Origin: Methanomassiliicoccales archaeon | GTDB lineage: Archaea; Thermoplasmatota; Thermoplasmata; Methanomassiliicoccales; JAAEEP01 | Assembly (NCBI GenBank): GCA_013415695.1 | Contig: JAAEEP010000002.1 | Location: 62,001 to 126,000 of the forward strand | Reading direction: 5' to 3' | Length of the DNA: 64,000 nt | Shown here: positions 8,340 to 16,751 of the stretch, piece by piece | Position numbering within the stretch: position 1 is the first letter of the stretch | Layout of the letters: each line of letters starts with the position of its first letter | Notes under the pieces: generated by a model | What the model was told of the DNA's origin: nothing | Seen by the model: only the letters and a program-made list of their open reading frames with translations | The model's database searches: none | Program-made: the position numbers and the translations under genes

Positions 8340-8356
8340 GGGAGGGGGCGACTCCC
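8340..8356 (-). terminator. Possible terminator after the secreted protein gene
   Basis: On the minus strand GGGAG and CTCCC pair across a 7-base loop, followed by the T-rich tract CTTTTTCTTCATTTTCC. It lies about 30 bases after the stop codon at 8386. The stem is short. Confidence 0.35.
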
Positions 8357-8385
8357 TAACTCAAACGATGGGACCCCGTCCATGT

Positions 8386-8784
8386 TCATTCTTCGGGTGT
8401 GTCTCCAGAGTACTGGTGAGCCCACTCGTATTGCCAGGACCACTCATTCTGGTTCTGCACCTGGTCTCCGCCTAGGGTCTCTATATCTCCTTCACATCCG
8501 TTTTGGTTGCTGTTCTGATACTGGTATGACCACTGGTACTGATTCTGTGCCATATCGCCATCGCCGCAGAGTTCTTGGTTCTCGCAGCAACTCCCGTCGC
8601 GAAGTTGATCCTTTGTCATATTCTGATTTTGATCACAATCACCGCTCCCTTGAGCCATCATTTGGCCGTCCGAGAGTGCTGACGTGGAGGAAACCCCGTC
8701 CGCAGACACCACGGAAACACCGATGATGCCGATGACGGCAACGATCCCCAATATGGCGAGGATCTTGGTGGTAATGCTTGTCAT
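8386..8784 (-). CDS. Small secreted Gln/Asn/Trp-rich protein
   Basis: I do not recognise a family. The chosen ATG (8784) has GGAGGTG five bases upstream; the frame is open further back but that extension lacks sense. The 132-residue product starts with a hydrophobic signal segment (ILAILGIVAVIGIIGVSVVSADG). The rest is low-complexity and acidic, rich in Q, N, W and Y, with tandem-like QNQ and QYxW motifs (YQWSYQYQNSNQ, NEWSWQYEWAHQY) and several Cys (CDQN, SCCENQELC, NGC). It looks like an exported, possibly disulfide-bonded or aggregating surface peptide. Its neighbour upstream is a membrane-anchored HTH regulator on the same strand. Confidence 0.7.
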   Translation of the reverse strand: MTSITTKILAILGIVAVIGIIGVSVVSADGVSSTSALSDGQMMAQGSGDCDQNQNMTKDQLRDGSCCENQELCGDGDMAQNQYQWSYQYQNSNQNGCEGDIETLGGDQVQNQNEWSWQYEWAHQYSGDTPEE

Positions 8785-8954
8785 TTGTGCACCTCCATCG
8801 ACGCGGTTCTCCCGCATCACTGTCTCTCTCGAGTGTGTGAAAAAGCCCTTGAATGTTCCCTTGAAATGGATGAAAAGCATTTCATCAGGGTGAAATAAGG
8901 TATTGAAAAGTACATCAATGAATTGATATGTGCAAATTATTCTTTGAGCCCGGG

Positions 8955-9518
8955 TCAATCACGATCGATGTCAATTCGCACCTTGTTGGTCATTCCGTGC
9001 CTCTCTTTCACGATGAGGCCCTTTTCCTCAAGACGGTCAAGGACCCGGGTGACCTTCGCATTAGACATCTTCGTTTTCTCGATCAGATCCTTCTGCAGCG
9101 ATTCTCCCCCCGCATCCCTCAAAGCGAGGAACATTCGTCTCTCATCACCATCGAGCAAGCGAAGAACAAGCCCTTCTACCTCTCCCCCTTCGGATGAATC
9201 TCCTTTGGAATCGGACCTAACCTCAATTGTATCTGATGTAGCAGTAGGAATGGCATCCTCTCTGACCCTCTCAAGCCCGGTGGAGCTTATTCGATGGTTT
9301 TCGCCAAGGGTGGCGTAGGTTACCCCTAACCCCAGCAGAAATGCTCCTGCAATTCCAAGGATGATGTTCTCCAGGCCATACCAGATGTAGCTGTCACCTC
9401 CACCCTGATGTCCTCCGCCCACCTGGTAGAATATCAGGGATACAGCGATCATTATGATTCCTGATAGAATGGCGATCGTGGAGATGATAGTCCGCTTGCG
9501 AGGTCCTTTCTTCGTCAT
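8955..9518 (-). CDS. Membrane-anchored winged-helix (MarR-like) regulator
   Basis: 187 residues from the ATG at 9518; a TTG at 9566 would add 16 residues. The N-terminus is basic, followed by two hydrophobic helices (IISTIAILSGIIMIAVSLIF and a second around IILGIAGAFLLGLGV) separated by a Gly/His-rich extracellular loop. After a charged linker rich in Ser, Asp and Glu comes a winged helix: MFLALRDAGGESLQKDLI, MSNAKVTRVLDRLEEKGLI, VKERHGMTNKV. Many archaea carry such membrane-bound HTH proteins, probably sensors at the membrane acting on nearby promoters. The 170-base gap before the secreted protein gene is a plausible target. Confidence 0.75.
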   Translation of the reverse strand: MTKKGPRKRTIISTIAILSGIIMIAVSLIFYQVGGGHQGGGDSYIWYGLENIILGIAGAFLLGLGVTYATLGENHRISSTGLERVREDAIPTATSDTIEVRSDSKGDSSEGGEVEGLVLRLLDGDERRMFLALRDAGGESLQKDLIEKTKMSNAKVTRVLDRLEEKGLIVKERHGMTNKVRIDIDRD

Positions 9519-9595
9519 TGTACCTACCGAATATGAGGGATCGGCCTTTTCAGATTTGCGGGGCAACTCTCAGAATTGGATATCTCCTCTCTTGA

Positions 9596-10108
9596 TCAGA
9601 TGTCCCTTCCTTTTATTGAATAATCTTTGACACCAAGGGCGGAGGCGATATTCTTGAGCACCTTTACCTCGTCCTTGCTGATGACCTCACCACCTATTCC
9701 CATGAATTCGTCGGTGAGAAATGCATTGGCCACCTCCTCCCCGATGAATAGCAGCCATCGTTTGAATCCCTCTGTCTCCCCCTGATCGGAATTCCCAGCA
9801 AGTATTGATGACGCATTCTCGCATAGTTTGACGGTCCCTTCATGATAGCTTGCCCTTCTTTTGCGAAGGCTGCGATGCCCATCTTCTTTTTTCCTTTCGG
9901 ATTCCGCGAATGGGGTTATCTCTTTAACAAGCTGGTTGCCGATGAAGTTACCGGTCATGTCAGCGATGGCGTCCTTCATGGCCCTCATCTCCCTTCGTCC
10001 TCCGAACAACCTGGTTGTGCTGGCTATCATCACCGAATGCCCGATCCTGCTTGGGAGACTCGCAAGCAATTGCCAGTCTGCATCGCTAAAATCCTTCCTT
10101 CCACTCAA
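9596..10108 (-). CDS. Uncharacterised protein coupled to ABC exporter
   Basis: 170 residues, family not recognised. No signal peptide or membrane helix is clear. It begins with FSDADWQLLASLPSRIGHSVMIAS, has a highly basic central stretch (SERKKEDGHRSLRKRRASYHEG) and ends with an acidic helix-turn region (GGEVISKDEVKVLKNIASALGV). It overlaps the stop codon of the upstream ABC transporter subunit by four bases, so it is co-translated with the exporter pair. A regulatory or cargo-related role is possible but unproven. Confidence 0.6.
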   Translation of the reverse strand: MSGRKDFSDADWQLLASLPSRIGHSVMIASTTRLFGGRREMRAMKDAIADMTGNFIGNQLVKEITPFAESERKKEDGHRSLRKRRASYHEGTVKLCENASSILAGNSDQGETEGFKRWLLFIGEEVANAFLTDEFMGIGGEVISKDEVKVLKNIASALGVKDYSIKGRDI

Positions 10109-11928
10109 ATGGTCACCTCCTCCGTGTCATCGAAGGGAATGACCTCCGCAACCCTCCCCTTGTACTGGGTCATGTACAGATTGTAGTAGAATCCCCTTCT
10201 ATCCATGAGCTCCTCGTGAGTTCCCCGCTCCACGATCTCTCCTTCATTAATGACAAGTATCTGGTCAGCATCTTTAATGGTGCTCAGTCGATGGGCTATG
10301 ACAAAACTGGTCTTTCCCTCCTGCAAGTTATCAAGGGCCTCCTGGATAGCCTTCTCGGTTCTGGTGTCAACATTGCTCGTGGCCTCGTCCAAGATTAGCA
10401 TTCGGGGGTTGGCCACCATGGCACGGGCGATGGTGAGTAGCTGCCTTTGACCCTGGCTGAGATTATTCCCTCTTTCACTCAGGACCGTTTCATAACCCTG
10501 TGGCAAACGGGTTATGAACTCGTGGCAGTTTGCTTTCTTGGCGGCCTCTATGCATTCCTCGTCAGTAGCCCCTTCCCTTGCATATTTGAGGTTTTTCATC
10601 ACAGTGTCCGAGAACAGGAAAGCCTCTTGCAGCACGACTCCGACCTGCTTCCGTAGGCTCTCCTGAGTCACGTCGTATACGCTCTGTCCATCGATGACTA
10701 TCGTTCCGCTATCGATGTCATAGTACCTGGTGAGGATATTGATGATAGTGCTTTTACCCGCCCCCGTGGGACCGCAGAGACCGATCATCTGGCCCGGCTT
10801 CGCCTCGAAGGTGTTCTTCTTCAGGACTTTCCTCCCAGGAATATAAGAGAAGTCAACCTCCTCGAAGACCACATGTCCCTCGACAGGTTTCATTGGCAAG
10901 GCGCTTGGCCTGTCAACTATCTGGGGCTTCTCATCAATGATCTTGAAAACCCTACTCGCTCCAGTTGCTGCCGAGATTATGTAGTTGTAGTTGGCAAATA
11001 TGCTTATCAGAGGGAAGATGAAGAGGAGCGTGAGCGAAAGGAAGCTGGACAGGGTGCCAACGCTCACTATATCCCTTAACACGAAGACCGAACCGATAAG
11101 GCCGACTATGGCAAGGTCCAGATAGGTGCTCATCACGGTCAAGGGGTTTATCACTAGAGACAGTATCTGGGCCTTGGCCCCGCTGTTCCTAGCTCTCACA
11201 CTCGCATCTTCCAAAGAATCTGCTGCGTGCTTCTGCTGCCTGTAGGCGATGACTGTCCTTTCCCCATCCAGGGTTTCCTCCATTATTCCATTGAGATCGG
11301 CCAAATTATCCTGCAGAGCAGCGAATGCTGGACCCGCGAATTTGCTGAGGAACCAGACCAGACCCAGGATCAGAGGAATAACCAATAATGCTATGATGGC
11401 GAGTTCCCAGCTGAGGAACACCATGGATATGACCGAGATCACCAGCATGAAAGCCCCAAGTATCAGTGTTCCGATCGGCGCCTGGTAAAGGACAGAGACG
11501 GTATCCATATCGTTGGTGATCCTGCTCATCAGCTCTCCTATGGGCTGCCTGTCGAAGAAGTTCAACGATAGTGTCTGAATGTGGTCAAACAGCTCCTTCC
11601 TTAGTTGGTAGAGAGCCGTCTGAGTTATGTCCGCCAACCACCTATAGGCTATGAAAAGCGTAATGAATGACACGAAGGCGGCTATCAACATGTAAAGGGC
11701 GGTGGTTAGGAGTGCATCCTTGTCCATCACCGTGGTAAGATTCTCGATCGCCTCTCCCAGAAGAACGGAGATCGAGAGGAACGATAACGCCCCTATGAAG
11801 AAGAGTACTACCACGCCAGCAAGCTTGGTCTTCTTTATCGTTAGATATCTGAGTAATCTGACCATAGTCTCCAGCCTTGAGACGCTGGCCTCTTCATGAC
11901 CATTTGTTCCAGTGATATCGCGGGTCAT
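10105..11928 (-). CDS. ABC exporter subunit, canonical NBD
   Basis: 607 residues: six membrane helices in the first ~330 residues (type IV exporter fold, as in MsbA and BmrCD), then a nucleotide-binding domain. Walker A is CGPTGAGKSTII, the signature NLSQGQRQLLTIARA, and Walker B plus catalytic Glu LILDEATSNVD; H-loop VIAHRLST. All catalytic residues are intact. It overlaps its partner gene upstream by four bases and the 170-residue protein downstream by four. The two subunits should form a heterodimer exporting a hydrophobic compound, lipid or peptide. The substrate is unknown. Confidence 0.9.
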   Translation of the reverse strand: MTRDITGTNGHEEASVSRLETMVRLLRYLTIKKTKLAGVVVLFFIGALSFLSISVLLGEAIENLTTVMDKDALLTTALYMLIAAFVSFITLFIAYRWLADITQTALYQLRKELFDHIQTLSLNFFDRQPIGELMSRITNDMDTVSVLYQAPIGTLILGAFMLVISVISMVFLSWELAIIALLVIPLILGLVWFLSKFAGPAFAALQDNLADLNGIMEETLDGERTVIAYRQQKHAADSLEDASVRARNSGAKAQILSLVINPLTVMSTYLDLAIVGLIGSVFVLRDIVSVGTLSSFLSLTLLFIFPLISIFANYNYIISAATGASRVFKIIDEKPQIVDRPSALPMKPVEGHVVFEEVDFSYIPGRKVLKKNTFEAKPGQMIGLCGPTGAGKSTIINILTRYYDIDSGTIVIDGQSVYDVTQESLRKQVGVVLQEAFLFSDTVMKNLKYAREGATDEECIEAAKKANCHEFITRLPQGYETVLSERGNNLSQGQRQLLTIARAMVANPRMLILDEATSNVDTRTEKAIQEALDNLQEGKTSFVIAHRLSTIKDADQILVINEGEIVERGTHEELMDRRGFYYNLYMTQYKGRVAEVIPFDDTEEVTI

Positions 11929-13754
11929 GTCAGATCACTCCTTCTCAGCCCCCCTAACTGGGATTCGAATATTTCGCGGTAAAGCGGGCTTGAGGTCATG
12001 AGTTCGGTGTGGCTTCCAAAAGCCACCATCTCACCGCCGTCCAGAAGAACGATCTTATCGGCGTTGAGTACCGTGCTTATCCGTTGGGCGACCACCAGCT
12101 TGGTGGTCCCCTTCAACAGCTCATCCATCGCCTCCTGGATTCGTGTCTCGGTGGCGACATCCACAGCACTGGTGCTATCATCAAGTATCAGTATACGAGG
12201 CTTGACAGTGATCGCCCTAGCAATCGATATTCTCTGTCTCTGTCCTCCAGAGAAATTGGCGCCTCTCCTAGCGACCCTTGCTTCATAGCTCTCTGGTATC
12301 GCCGAGATGAAGCCATCGGCGTCTGCGGCCCTTGCCGCCTCTATGATCTCATCGTATGTCGCCTCTGGCTTGCCGAAAGAGATGTTGCCCTTGGCGGTTC
12401 CGCTGAAAAGGACTGCCTCCTGAAGTGCGATTCCCACGATCTCCCTCAGTCTCTCCTGGGACATATCGCGTACGTCAATACCATCTATCGTGACCTTCCC
12501 CTCGGTCACATCGTAGAACCTGGGGATGAGGTTGACAAGGGTGGATTTGCCAGCGCCTGTAGCGCCTAGGAACGCAACGGTCTGTCCAGGTTCGGCAACC
12601 AGATTGATGTTTCTGATAGATTCTCTGCCATTTACACCCTCATAGCTGAAGGAGACATTATCGAAGACGATCCTCCCCTTGATATCGGATGGGTCAACTG
12701 GTCTTGGTCTGGGCGGATCTTTGATGTCGGGTTGGGAATCAATGAGCTCACCCAGTCTTGCAGCCGAGGCTTCCGCAGAGGTGATCTGAGGAAGCACGAT
12801 TGAGAGTATCCAAAGCTGGGCCAGTATTATGAAGAAGTACTGGCTGAACGCTATCAACTCTCCCACGTTGGTGGGTCCGCCATCGATGATCTCAACGCCG
12901 CCAAACCACACCACCATGGCTGTGGCTACACCCAATATCATGAAGACGGATGGTATTATCAGTGCCACCGAGCGAAGGGGTTTCATGGACGTACCCTTGA
13001 GCGCCTCATTAGCACTGTCGAACCTCTTCGATTCGTATTCCTCTCTGACGAAGGTCTTCACCACTCTGATGCCTGCTAGATCCTCCTGGAGAATGTCGTT
13101 TAGGTCGTCCGTCCTCTCCTGCCTTACCTTGTATTGCTTCTGCAGGAGATATGCAATGCCGCCGAGTATCAGCCCCCCAGTGGGAATGACGAATAGGAAT
13201 ATCCAGACAAGACTGGGGCTGTTGTACCAAACAAGGATCACCGCAATAATTATCTGGAAACCGGCCGCCAGTAAGAATCTCACTGAGAGCTGCACAGCCA
13301 GGTTGATCTGGTAGATATCGTTGGTCAGGCGAACCATCAGCTCTCCAGTTGGGTATTCATCCAGGTTCTTGAATGAGAATCTCTGGACCTTTCGATACAT
13401 CCTGGTCCTCAGGTAGTTGGCGGTACCCTCGGCGAACAGGATCGCAAAGACCAGATTTAGCATGGTGAATGTGCCTGAAATGAAGGCGAATAGTATCATT
13501 AGAAGAGCACTGTCCAGGACCGCATTCAGATCTCCCTCTACGATCCCGTAGTTGATGATGTTGGATATTTGAGCCGGCACCAGCATGAGGAAAATTCCAG
13601 CAAGAAGAACGAATATTTGGGAGATGACAAGGGATTTCCACGCCTTACGGTAGATACCCATCATCCTCAGCAGCGCCGGAAAGAAAGCCACTTCTATCCT
13701 CCCCCAGGATGTCCCTTGCTTCTTTCTCTCATGAGGGAGAGCATCCTGATCCAT
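11925..13754 (-). CDS. ABC exporter subunit, degenerate NBD
   Basis: 609 residues with six N-terminal membrane helices and a C-terminal nucleotide-binding domain. Walker A is LGATGAGKSTLV, the signature NFSGGQRQRISIARA. Walker B ends LILDDSTSAVD, so Asp stands where the catalytic Glu should be, and the H-loop reads VVAQRIST with Gln in place of His. This is the degenerate-site partner typical of heterodimeric exporters. A minus-strand box A (ATTATTTTATG, about 13779-13789) lies about 26 bases before transcription near the ATG, implying a leaderless message separate from the HxlR gene upstream. Confidence 0.9.
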   Translation of the reverse strand: MDQDALPHERKKQGTSWGRIEVAFFPALLRMMGIYRKAWKSLVISQIFVLLAGIFLMLVPAQISNIINYGIVEGDLNAVLDSALLMILFAFISGTFTMLNLVFAILFAEGTANYLRTRMYRKVQRFSFKNLDEYPTGELMVRLTNDIYQINLAVQLSVRFLLAAGFQIIIAVILVWYNSPSLVWIFLFVIPTGGLILGGIAYLLQKQYKVRQERTDDLNDILQEDLAGIRVVKTFVREEYESKRFDSANEALKGTSMKPLRSVALIIPSVFMILGVATAMVVWFGGVEIIDGGPTNVGELIAFSQYFFIILAQLWILSIVLPQITSAEASAARLGELIDSQPDIKDPPRPRPVDPSDIKGRIVFDNVSFSYEGVNGRESIRNINLVAEPGQTVAFLGATGAGKSTLVNLIPRFYDVTEGKVTIDGIDVRDMSQERLREIVGIALQEAVLFSGTAKGNISFGKPEATYDEIIEAARAADADGFISAIPESYEARVARRGANFSGGQRQRISIARAITVKPRILILDDSTSAVDVATETRIQEAMDELLKGTTKLVVAQRISTVLNADKIVLLDGGEMVAFGSHTELMTSSPLYREIFESQLGGLRRSDLT

Positions 13755-13816
13755 AAGGGCATACTCTGGAGTTCATAAAATAATTATCGACAGAATTGGA
13801 TATTGTGATTAGAACA

Positions 13817-14173
13817 TCAGAGCTCGCAATCGCCGCAATCTTGGAGGGCGCAAATCTCGTTGTCCACTCGCCACCGAAGGGCCCACCGCTTGATATCCTT
13901 GATTATGTCGATGGCTTCCATTCCGCACTCTGTGAGTGAGTACTCTGCTTTGATCGGAAATGTAGATGAATCGACATTCTTGTTGATCAAGCCCTCGTCC
14001 TCCAGTTCCTTGAGGCGAATGCTCAGGACCTTGGGGGTGATATCATTTAGACAAATCTTCAGTTCGGAGAATCTTCGTGAACCGCCTCCTTTGTATAGTT
14101 CGAGGAGAATCAGCAGAGCCCATTTTCTCCCGAGATACTCGACGGTCCGCTGTACGGTGCACCCATGGTTCAT
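13817..14173 (-). CDS. HxlR-family transcriptional regulator with Cys-rich ends
   Basis: 118 residues from the ATG at 14173 (MNHGCTVQRTVEYLGRKW); the frame is open upstream but without similarity. The HxlR winged helix is clear: KWALLILLELYKGGGSRRFSELK, the recognition region ITPKVLSIRLKELEDEGLI, then the wing. An N-terminal Cys (HGC) and a C-terminal CALQDCGDCEL cluster resemble HxlR proteins that sense oxidants or nitrosative stress through Cys or metal. It is divergent from hcp, a nitric-oxide/hydroxylamine enzyme, and upstream of the ABC exporter pair. An inverted repeat in the divergent promoter is a candidate operator. Confidence 0.88.
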   Translation of the reverse strand: MNHGCTVQRTVEYLGRKWALLILLELYKGGGSRRFSELKICLNDITPKVLSIRLKELEDEGLINKNVDSSTFPIKAEYSLTECGMEAIDIIKDIKRWALRWRVDNEICALQDCGDCEL

Positions 14174-14211
14174 GATATCGTCGAAGAAACCTACCACTAT
14201 TAATAGCTTAG

Positions 14212-14224
14212 TATACATTGTATA
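14212..14224. promoter_or_regulatory. Inverted repeat between hxlR-like gene and hcp
   Basis: TATAC-ATT-GTATA, a perfect 5-base inverted repeat, lies in the 84-base space between the divergent start codons. HxlR proteins bind short palindromes of this kind as dimers, so this is a plausible operator for control of hcp and of the regulator itself. The AT-richness means part of it may simply be a TATA element. Confidence 0.4.
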
Positions 14225-14257
14225 TCTAATATCTTTATGATACAATGGAGGAATAAG

Positions 14258-15871
14258 ATGTTCTGTTTCCAGTGCGAGGAGACCCTCAACGGTCAGGGTT
14301 GCACGAAGCGAGGAATCTGCGGCAAGCCATCGGAAGTTGCAGAGCTTCAGGATCTGCTGATCAATATAATGAAGGGTATGGCATATAAGGCTGAGATATC
14401 CAATCTAAATTTCGATCTTGGAAAGGTGGATGCCTTCATAATCGACAGCCTTTTCTCGACCATTACCAATGTGAACTTCGACCCAACGCACTTCCAAGAA
14501 TCTGTGACTCAAGCTCTAGCACTTAGGGATTCGATAGACGTGGATGATACTGATTCATTACCAGAAGCCTGCACTTGGGTCCCCAGCGGTCCTGAGGACA
14601 TCCAGGCAAAAGCAAGGGAGGTCGGAGTACTTTCCACCGACAACGTTGATGTCCGCTCTCTCAGAGAGCTGCTGATATATGGGCTCAAAGGGATTGCAGC
14701 CTACTACCATCATGCCTCAGTCCTCGGCTATGAGGACTCCGAGGTCACTGACTTCATCAGACGGGCACTTGCCTCCACTCTCAAGGAGTTGACCGTAGAC
14801 GAGATGACCGCCCTGGTGCTCGAGTGTGGCACGATAGGCGTCAGGACAATGGCCCTTCTCGACAAGGCAAATACTTCCACCTATGGTAATCCCGAGATAA
14901 CCAACGTTGATATTGGAACTAGAGGCCGACAGGGAATACTGATCAGCGGTCACGATCTTTTAGACCTTGAAGAGCTGCTGAAGCAGACAGAAGGTCAAGG
15001 GATCGACATTTACACCCATGGTGAAATGCTTCCAGCGAACGCCTATCCTGAGTTGAAGAGGTACGAACACTTGGTGGGTAACTACGGAGGTTCTTGGTGG
15101 CGGCAGAAGGAGGAGTTCGAGAGCTTCAACGGTCCCGTACTCATGACCACCAACTGCCTGGTTCCCCCTAAGGATTCGTACAAGGACCGGGTGTACACCA
15201 CCAGCATCGTGGGCTACCCTGGGCTGAAACATATCCCAGGAAAGACAGGGAAGGAAAAGGACTTCTCAGTTATCATCGAGCACGCCAAGTCATGTGACCC
15301 GCCTCAACAGATCGAATCTGGGAAATTGATAATCGGTCTCGCTCACAAGACGGTGATCGACATGGCCGGGGACGTTCTTGAACTCGTTAGTCAGGGCAAG
15401 ATCAAAAGGTTCGTCGTGATGGCCGGTTGTGACGGTAGGCACAAGGACCGGGATTACTACACCAAGTTCGCGGAGGCTTTGCCATCGGATACCATCATAT
15501 GCACTGCGGGTTGTGCGAAGTACCGTTACAACAAGCTTCCACTGGGAGATATAGAGGGTGTTCCGAGAGTGCTGGACGCTGGACAGTGCAATGATTCCTA
15601 CTCCTTGGTGGCCATTGCTATGGCGCTGGCTGAGGCATTGGATGTAGGGATAAACGACCTTCCGATATCCTATAACATCGCCTGGTACGAACAGAAGGCT
15701 GTCCTGGTTCTCCTCGCCCTGCTGAGCCTGGGCGTGAAGGATATAACCTTGGGGCCCAACCTTCCAGCGTTTGTTTCCCCCAATGTTCTTAATGTCCTTG
15801 TCGACAAGTTCAATATCCGGAAGAACACCTCTGTGGATGAGGATCTACCATTGCTAGTCCCTGAGGTATAG
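14258..15871 (+). CDS. hcp: Hybrid cluster protein (hydroxylamine reductase)
   Basis: 537 residues starting [10 protein letters not shown], with GGAGG seven bases ahead of the ATG; an earlier in-frame ATG at 14237 would only add seven residues. N-terminal cluster Cys are C3, C6, C15 and C21 (CxxC-x8-C-x5-C, class I spacing). Hybrid-cluster ligands are visible in [38 protein letters not shown] and the Glu of AWYEQKA. Length fits full-size Hcp with the three-helix insertion. Hcp reduces hydroxylamine and nitric oxide in anaerobes. It is followed after eight bases by a ferredoxin-domain protein that probably feeds it electrons. Confidence 0.96.
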   Translation: MFCFQCEETLNGQGCTKRGICGKPSEVAELQDLLINIMKGMAYKAEISNLNFDLGKVDAFIIDSLFSTITNVNFDPTHFQESVTQALALRDSIDVDDTDSLPEACTWVPSGPEDIQAKAREVGVLSTDNVDVRSLRELLIYGLKGIAAYYHHASVLGYEDSEVTDFIRRALASTLKELTVDEMTALVLECGTIGVRTMALLDKANTSTYGNPEITNVDIGTRGRQGILISGHDLLDLEELLKQTEGQGIDIYTHGEMLPANAYPELKRYEHLVGNYGGSWWRQKEEFESFNGPVLMTTNCLVPPKDSYKDRVYTTSIVGYPGLKHIPGKTGKEKDFSVIIEHAKSCDPPQQIESGKLIIGLAHKTVIDMAGDVLELVSQGKIKRFVVMAGCDGRHKDRDYYTKFAEALPSDTIICTAGCAKYRYNKLPLGDIEGVPRVLDAGQCNDSYSLVAIAMALAEALDVGINDLPISYNIAWYEQKAVLVLLALLSLGVKDITLGPNLPAFVSPNVLNVLVDKFNIRKNTSVDEDLPLLVPEV

Positions 15872-15879
15872 GGGTAGAA

Positions 15880-16713
15880 ATGAAGAGGAGCATAATCAGC
15901 ATCGATGAGGACCTCTGTGATGGCTGCGGCCAATGCGCAGATGCCTGTCCCGAGGGTGCCATACAGATAATCGACGGGAAGGCCCGTTTGGTGAGTGGGA
16001 TATTCTGTGATGGCCTGGGGGCATGCATCGGTGACTGCCCGACTGGGGCGATATCCATAAAGGAAAGGGAAGCAGAGGTTTACGATGAGCGCAGGGTGAT
16101 GGAGAACATCATCAAGAAGGGAGAGGGAACCATCAGGGCGCATCTCAAGCATCTGAAGGATCATGGGGAAACTGGTTACCTGAAGGAAGCCCTTGAATTC
16201 CTGGAAGAAAAAGGAATTGATGTGGATTTCGAAGGCTTAAAGAAACCCCAAGCGAAAATACCCATGGTTTCATCAGAGTTTCCGGGTGGGGGAAAAGCGA
16301 GCTCGTTAATAGTTACGGAGGGGTCAGAGCTCAGTCACTGGCCGGTCCAGATGCATCTTATCTCCCCTACCGCCCCACAGTACAGGGATGCTGATCTCGT
16401 CCTTGCAGCGGACTGTGTGGCATTCGCCAGCGGGAGGTTCCATCAAGATTTCCTGAAGGGGAAGAGCCTCGCCATAGCCTGTCCAAAGCTTGACTCTGGT
16501 CTTGATCGATATCTTGAAAAGCTGGTATCACTCATCGACGAGGCCCGCGTAAGGACAATCACCGTGGTGACCATGGAGGTACCGTGCTGCCAGGGCCTTA
16601 CCAGATTGGTGAAGGAGGCAATAGGAAGAGCAGAGAGGAAGGTGCCGTTGGAGCTCGTAGTGATCAGTACAGCTGGAGAGGTCTTGAAAAGGGAATGGAT
16701 CAACCTGAGCTAA
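15880..16713 (+). CDS. Ferredoxin-domain protein, probable Hcp partner
   Basis: 277 residues. Residues 8-60 hold two ferredoxin motifs: CDGCGQCADACPEGA complete, and CDGLGACIGDCPTGA with one Cys replaced as often seen in 2[4Fe-4S] relatives. The C-terminal domain (about 135-275) has SHWPVQMHL, ADLVLAADCVAFA, IACPKLD and EVPCCQGL, a conserved pattern in iron-sulfur proteins found beside hcp in many anaerobes. It has no membrane segment. As the gene directly after hcp, it is the likely electron donor or maturation partner. The exact role is not established. Confidence 0.85.
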   Translation: MKRSIISIDEDLCDGCGQCADACPEGAIQIIDGKARLVSGIFCDGLGACIGDCPTGAISIKEREAEVYDERRVMENIIKKGEGTIRAHLKHLKDHGETGYLKEALEFLEEKGIDVDFEGLKKPQAKIPMVSSEFPGGGKASSLIVTEGSELSHWPVQMHLISPTAPQYRDADLVLAADCVAFASGRFHQDFLKGKSLAIACPKLDSGLDRYLEKLVSLIDEARVRTITVVTMEVPCCQGLTRLVKEAIGRAERKVPLELVVISTAGEVLKREWINLS

Positions 16714-16751
16714 CTTCATCAGACGACTGAAAGCACCTGGGATAGCAAGTT

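Noticed and set aside
8785-8958. N-terminal extension of the secreted protein gene
   Set aside because: The ATG at 8784 has a perfect SD and starts a signal peptide; the upstream part would bury that signal peptide.
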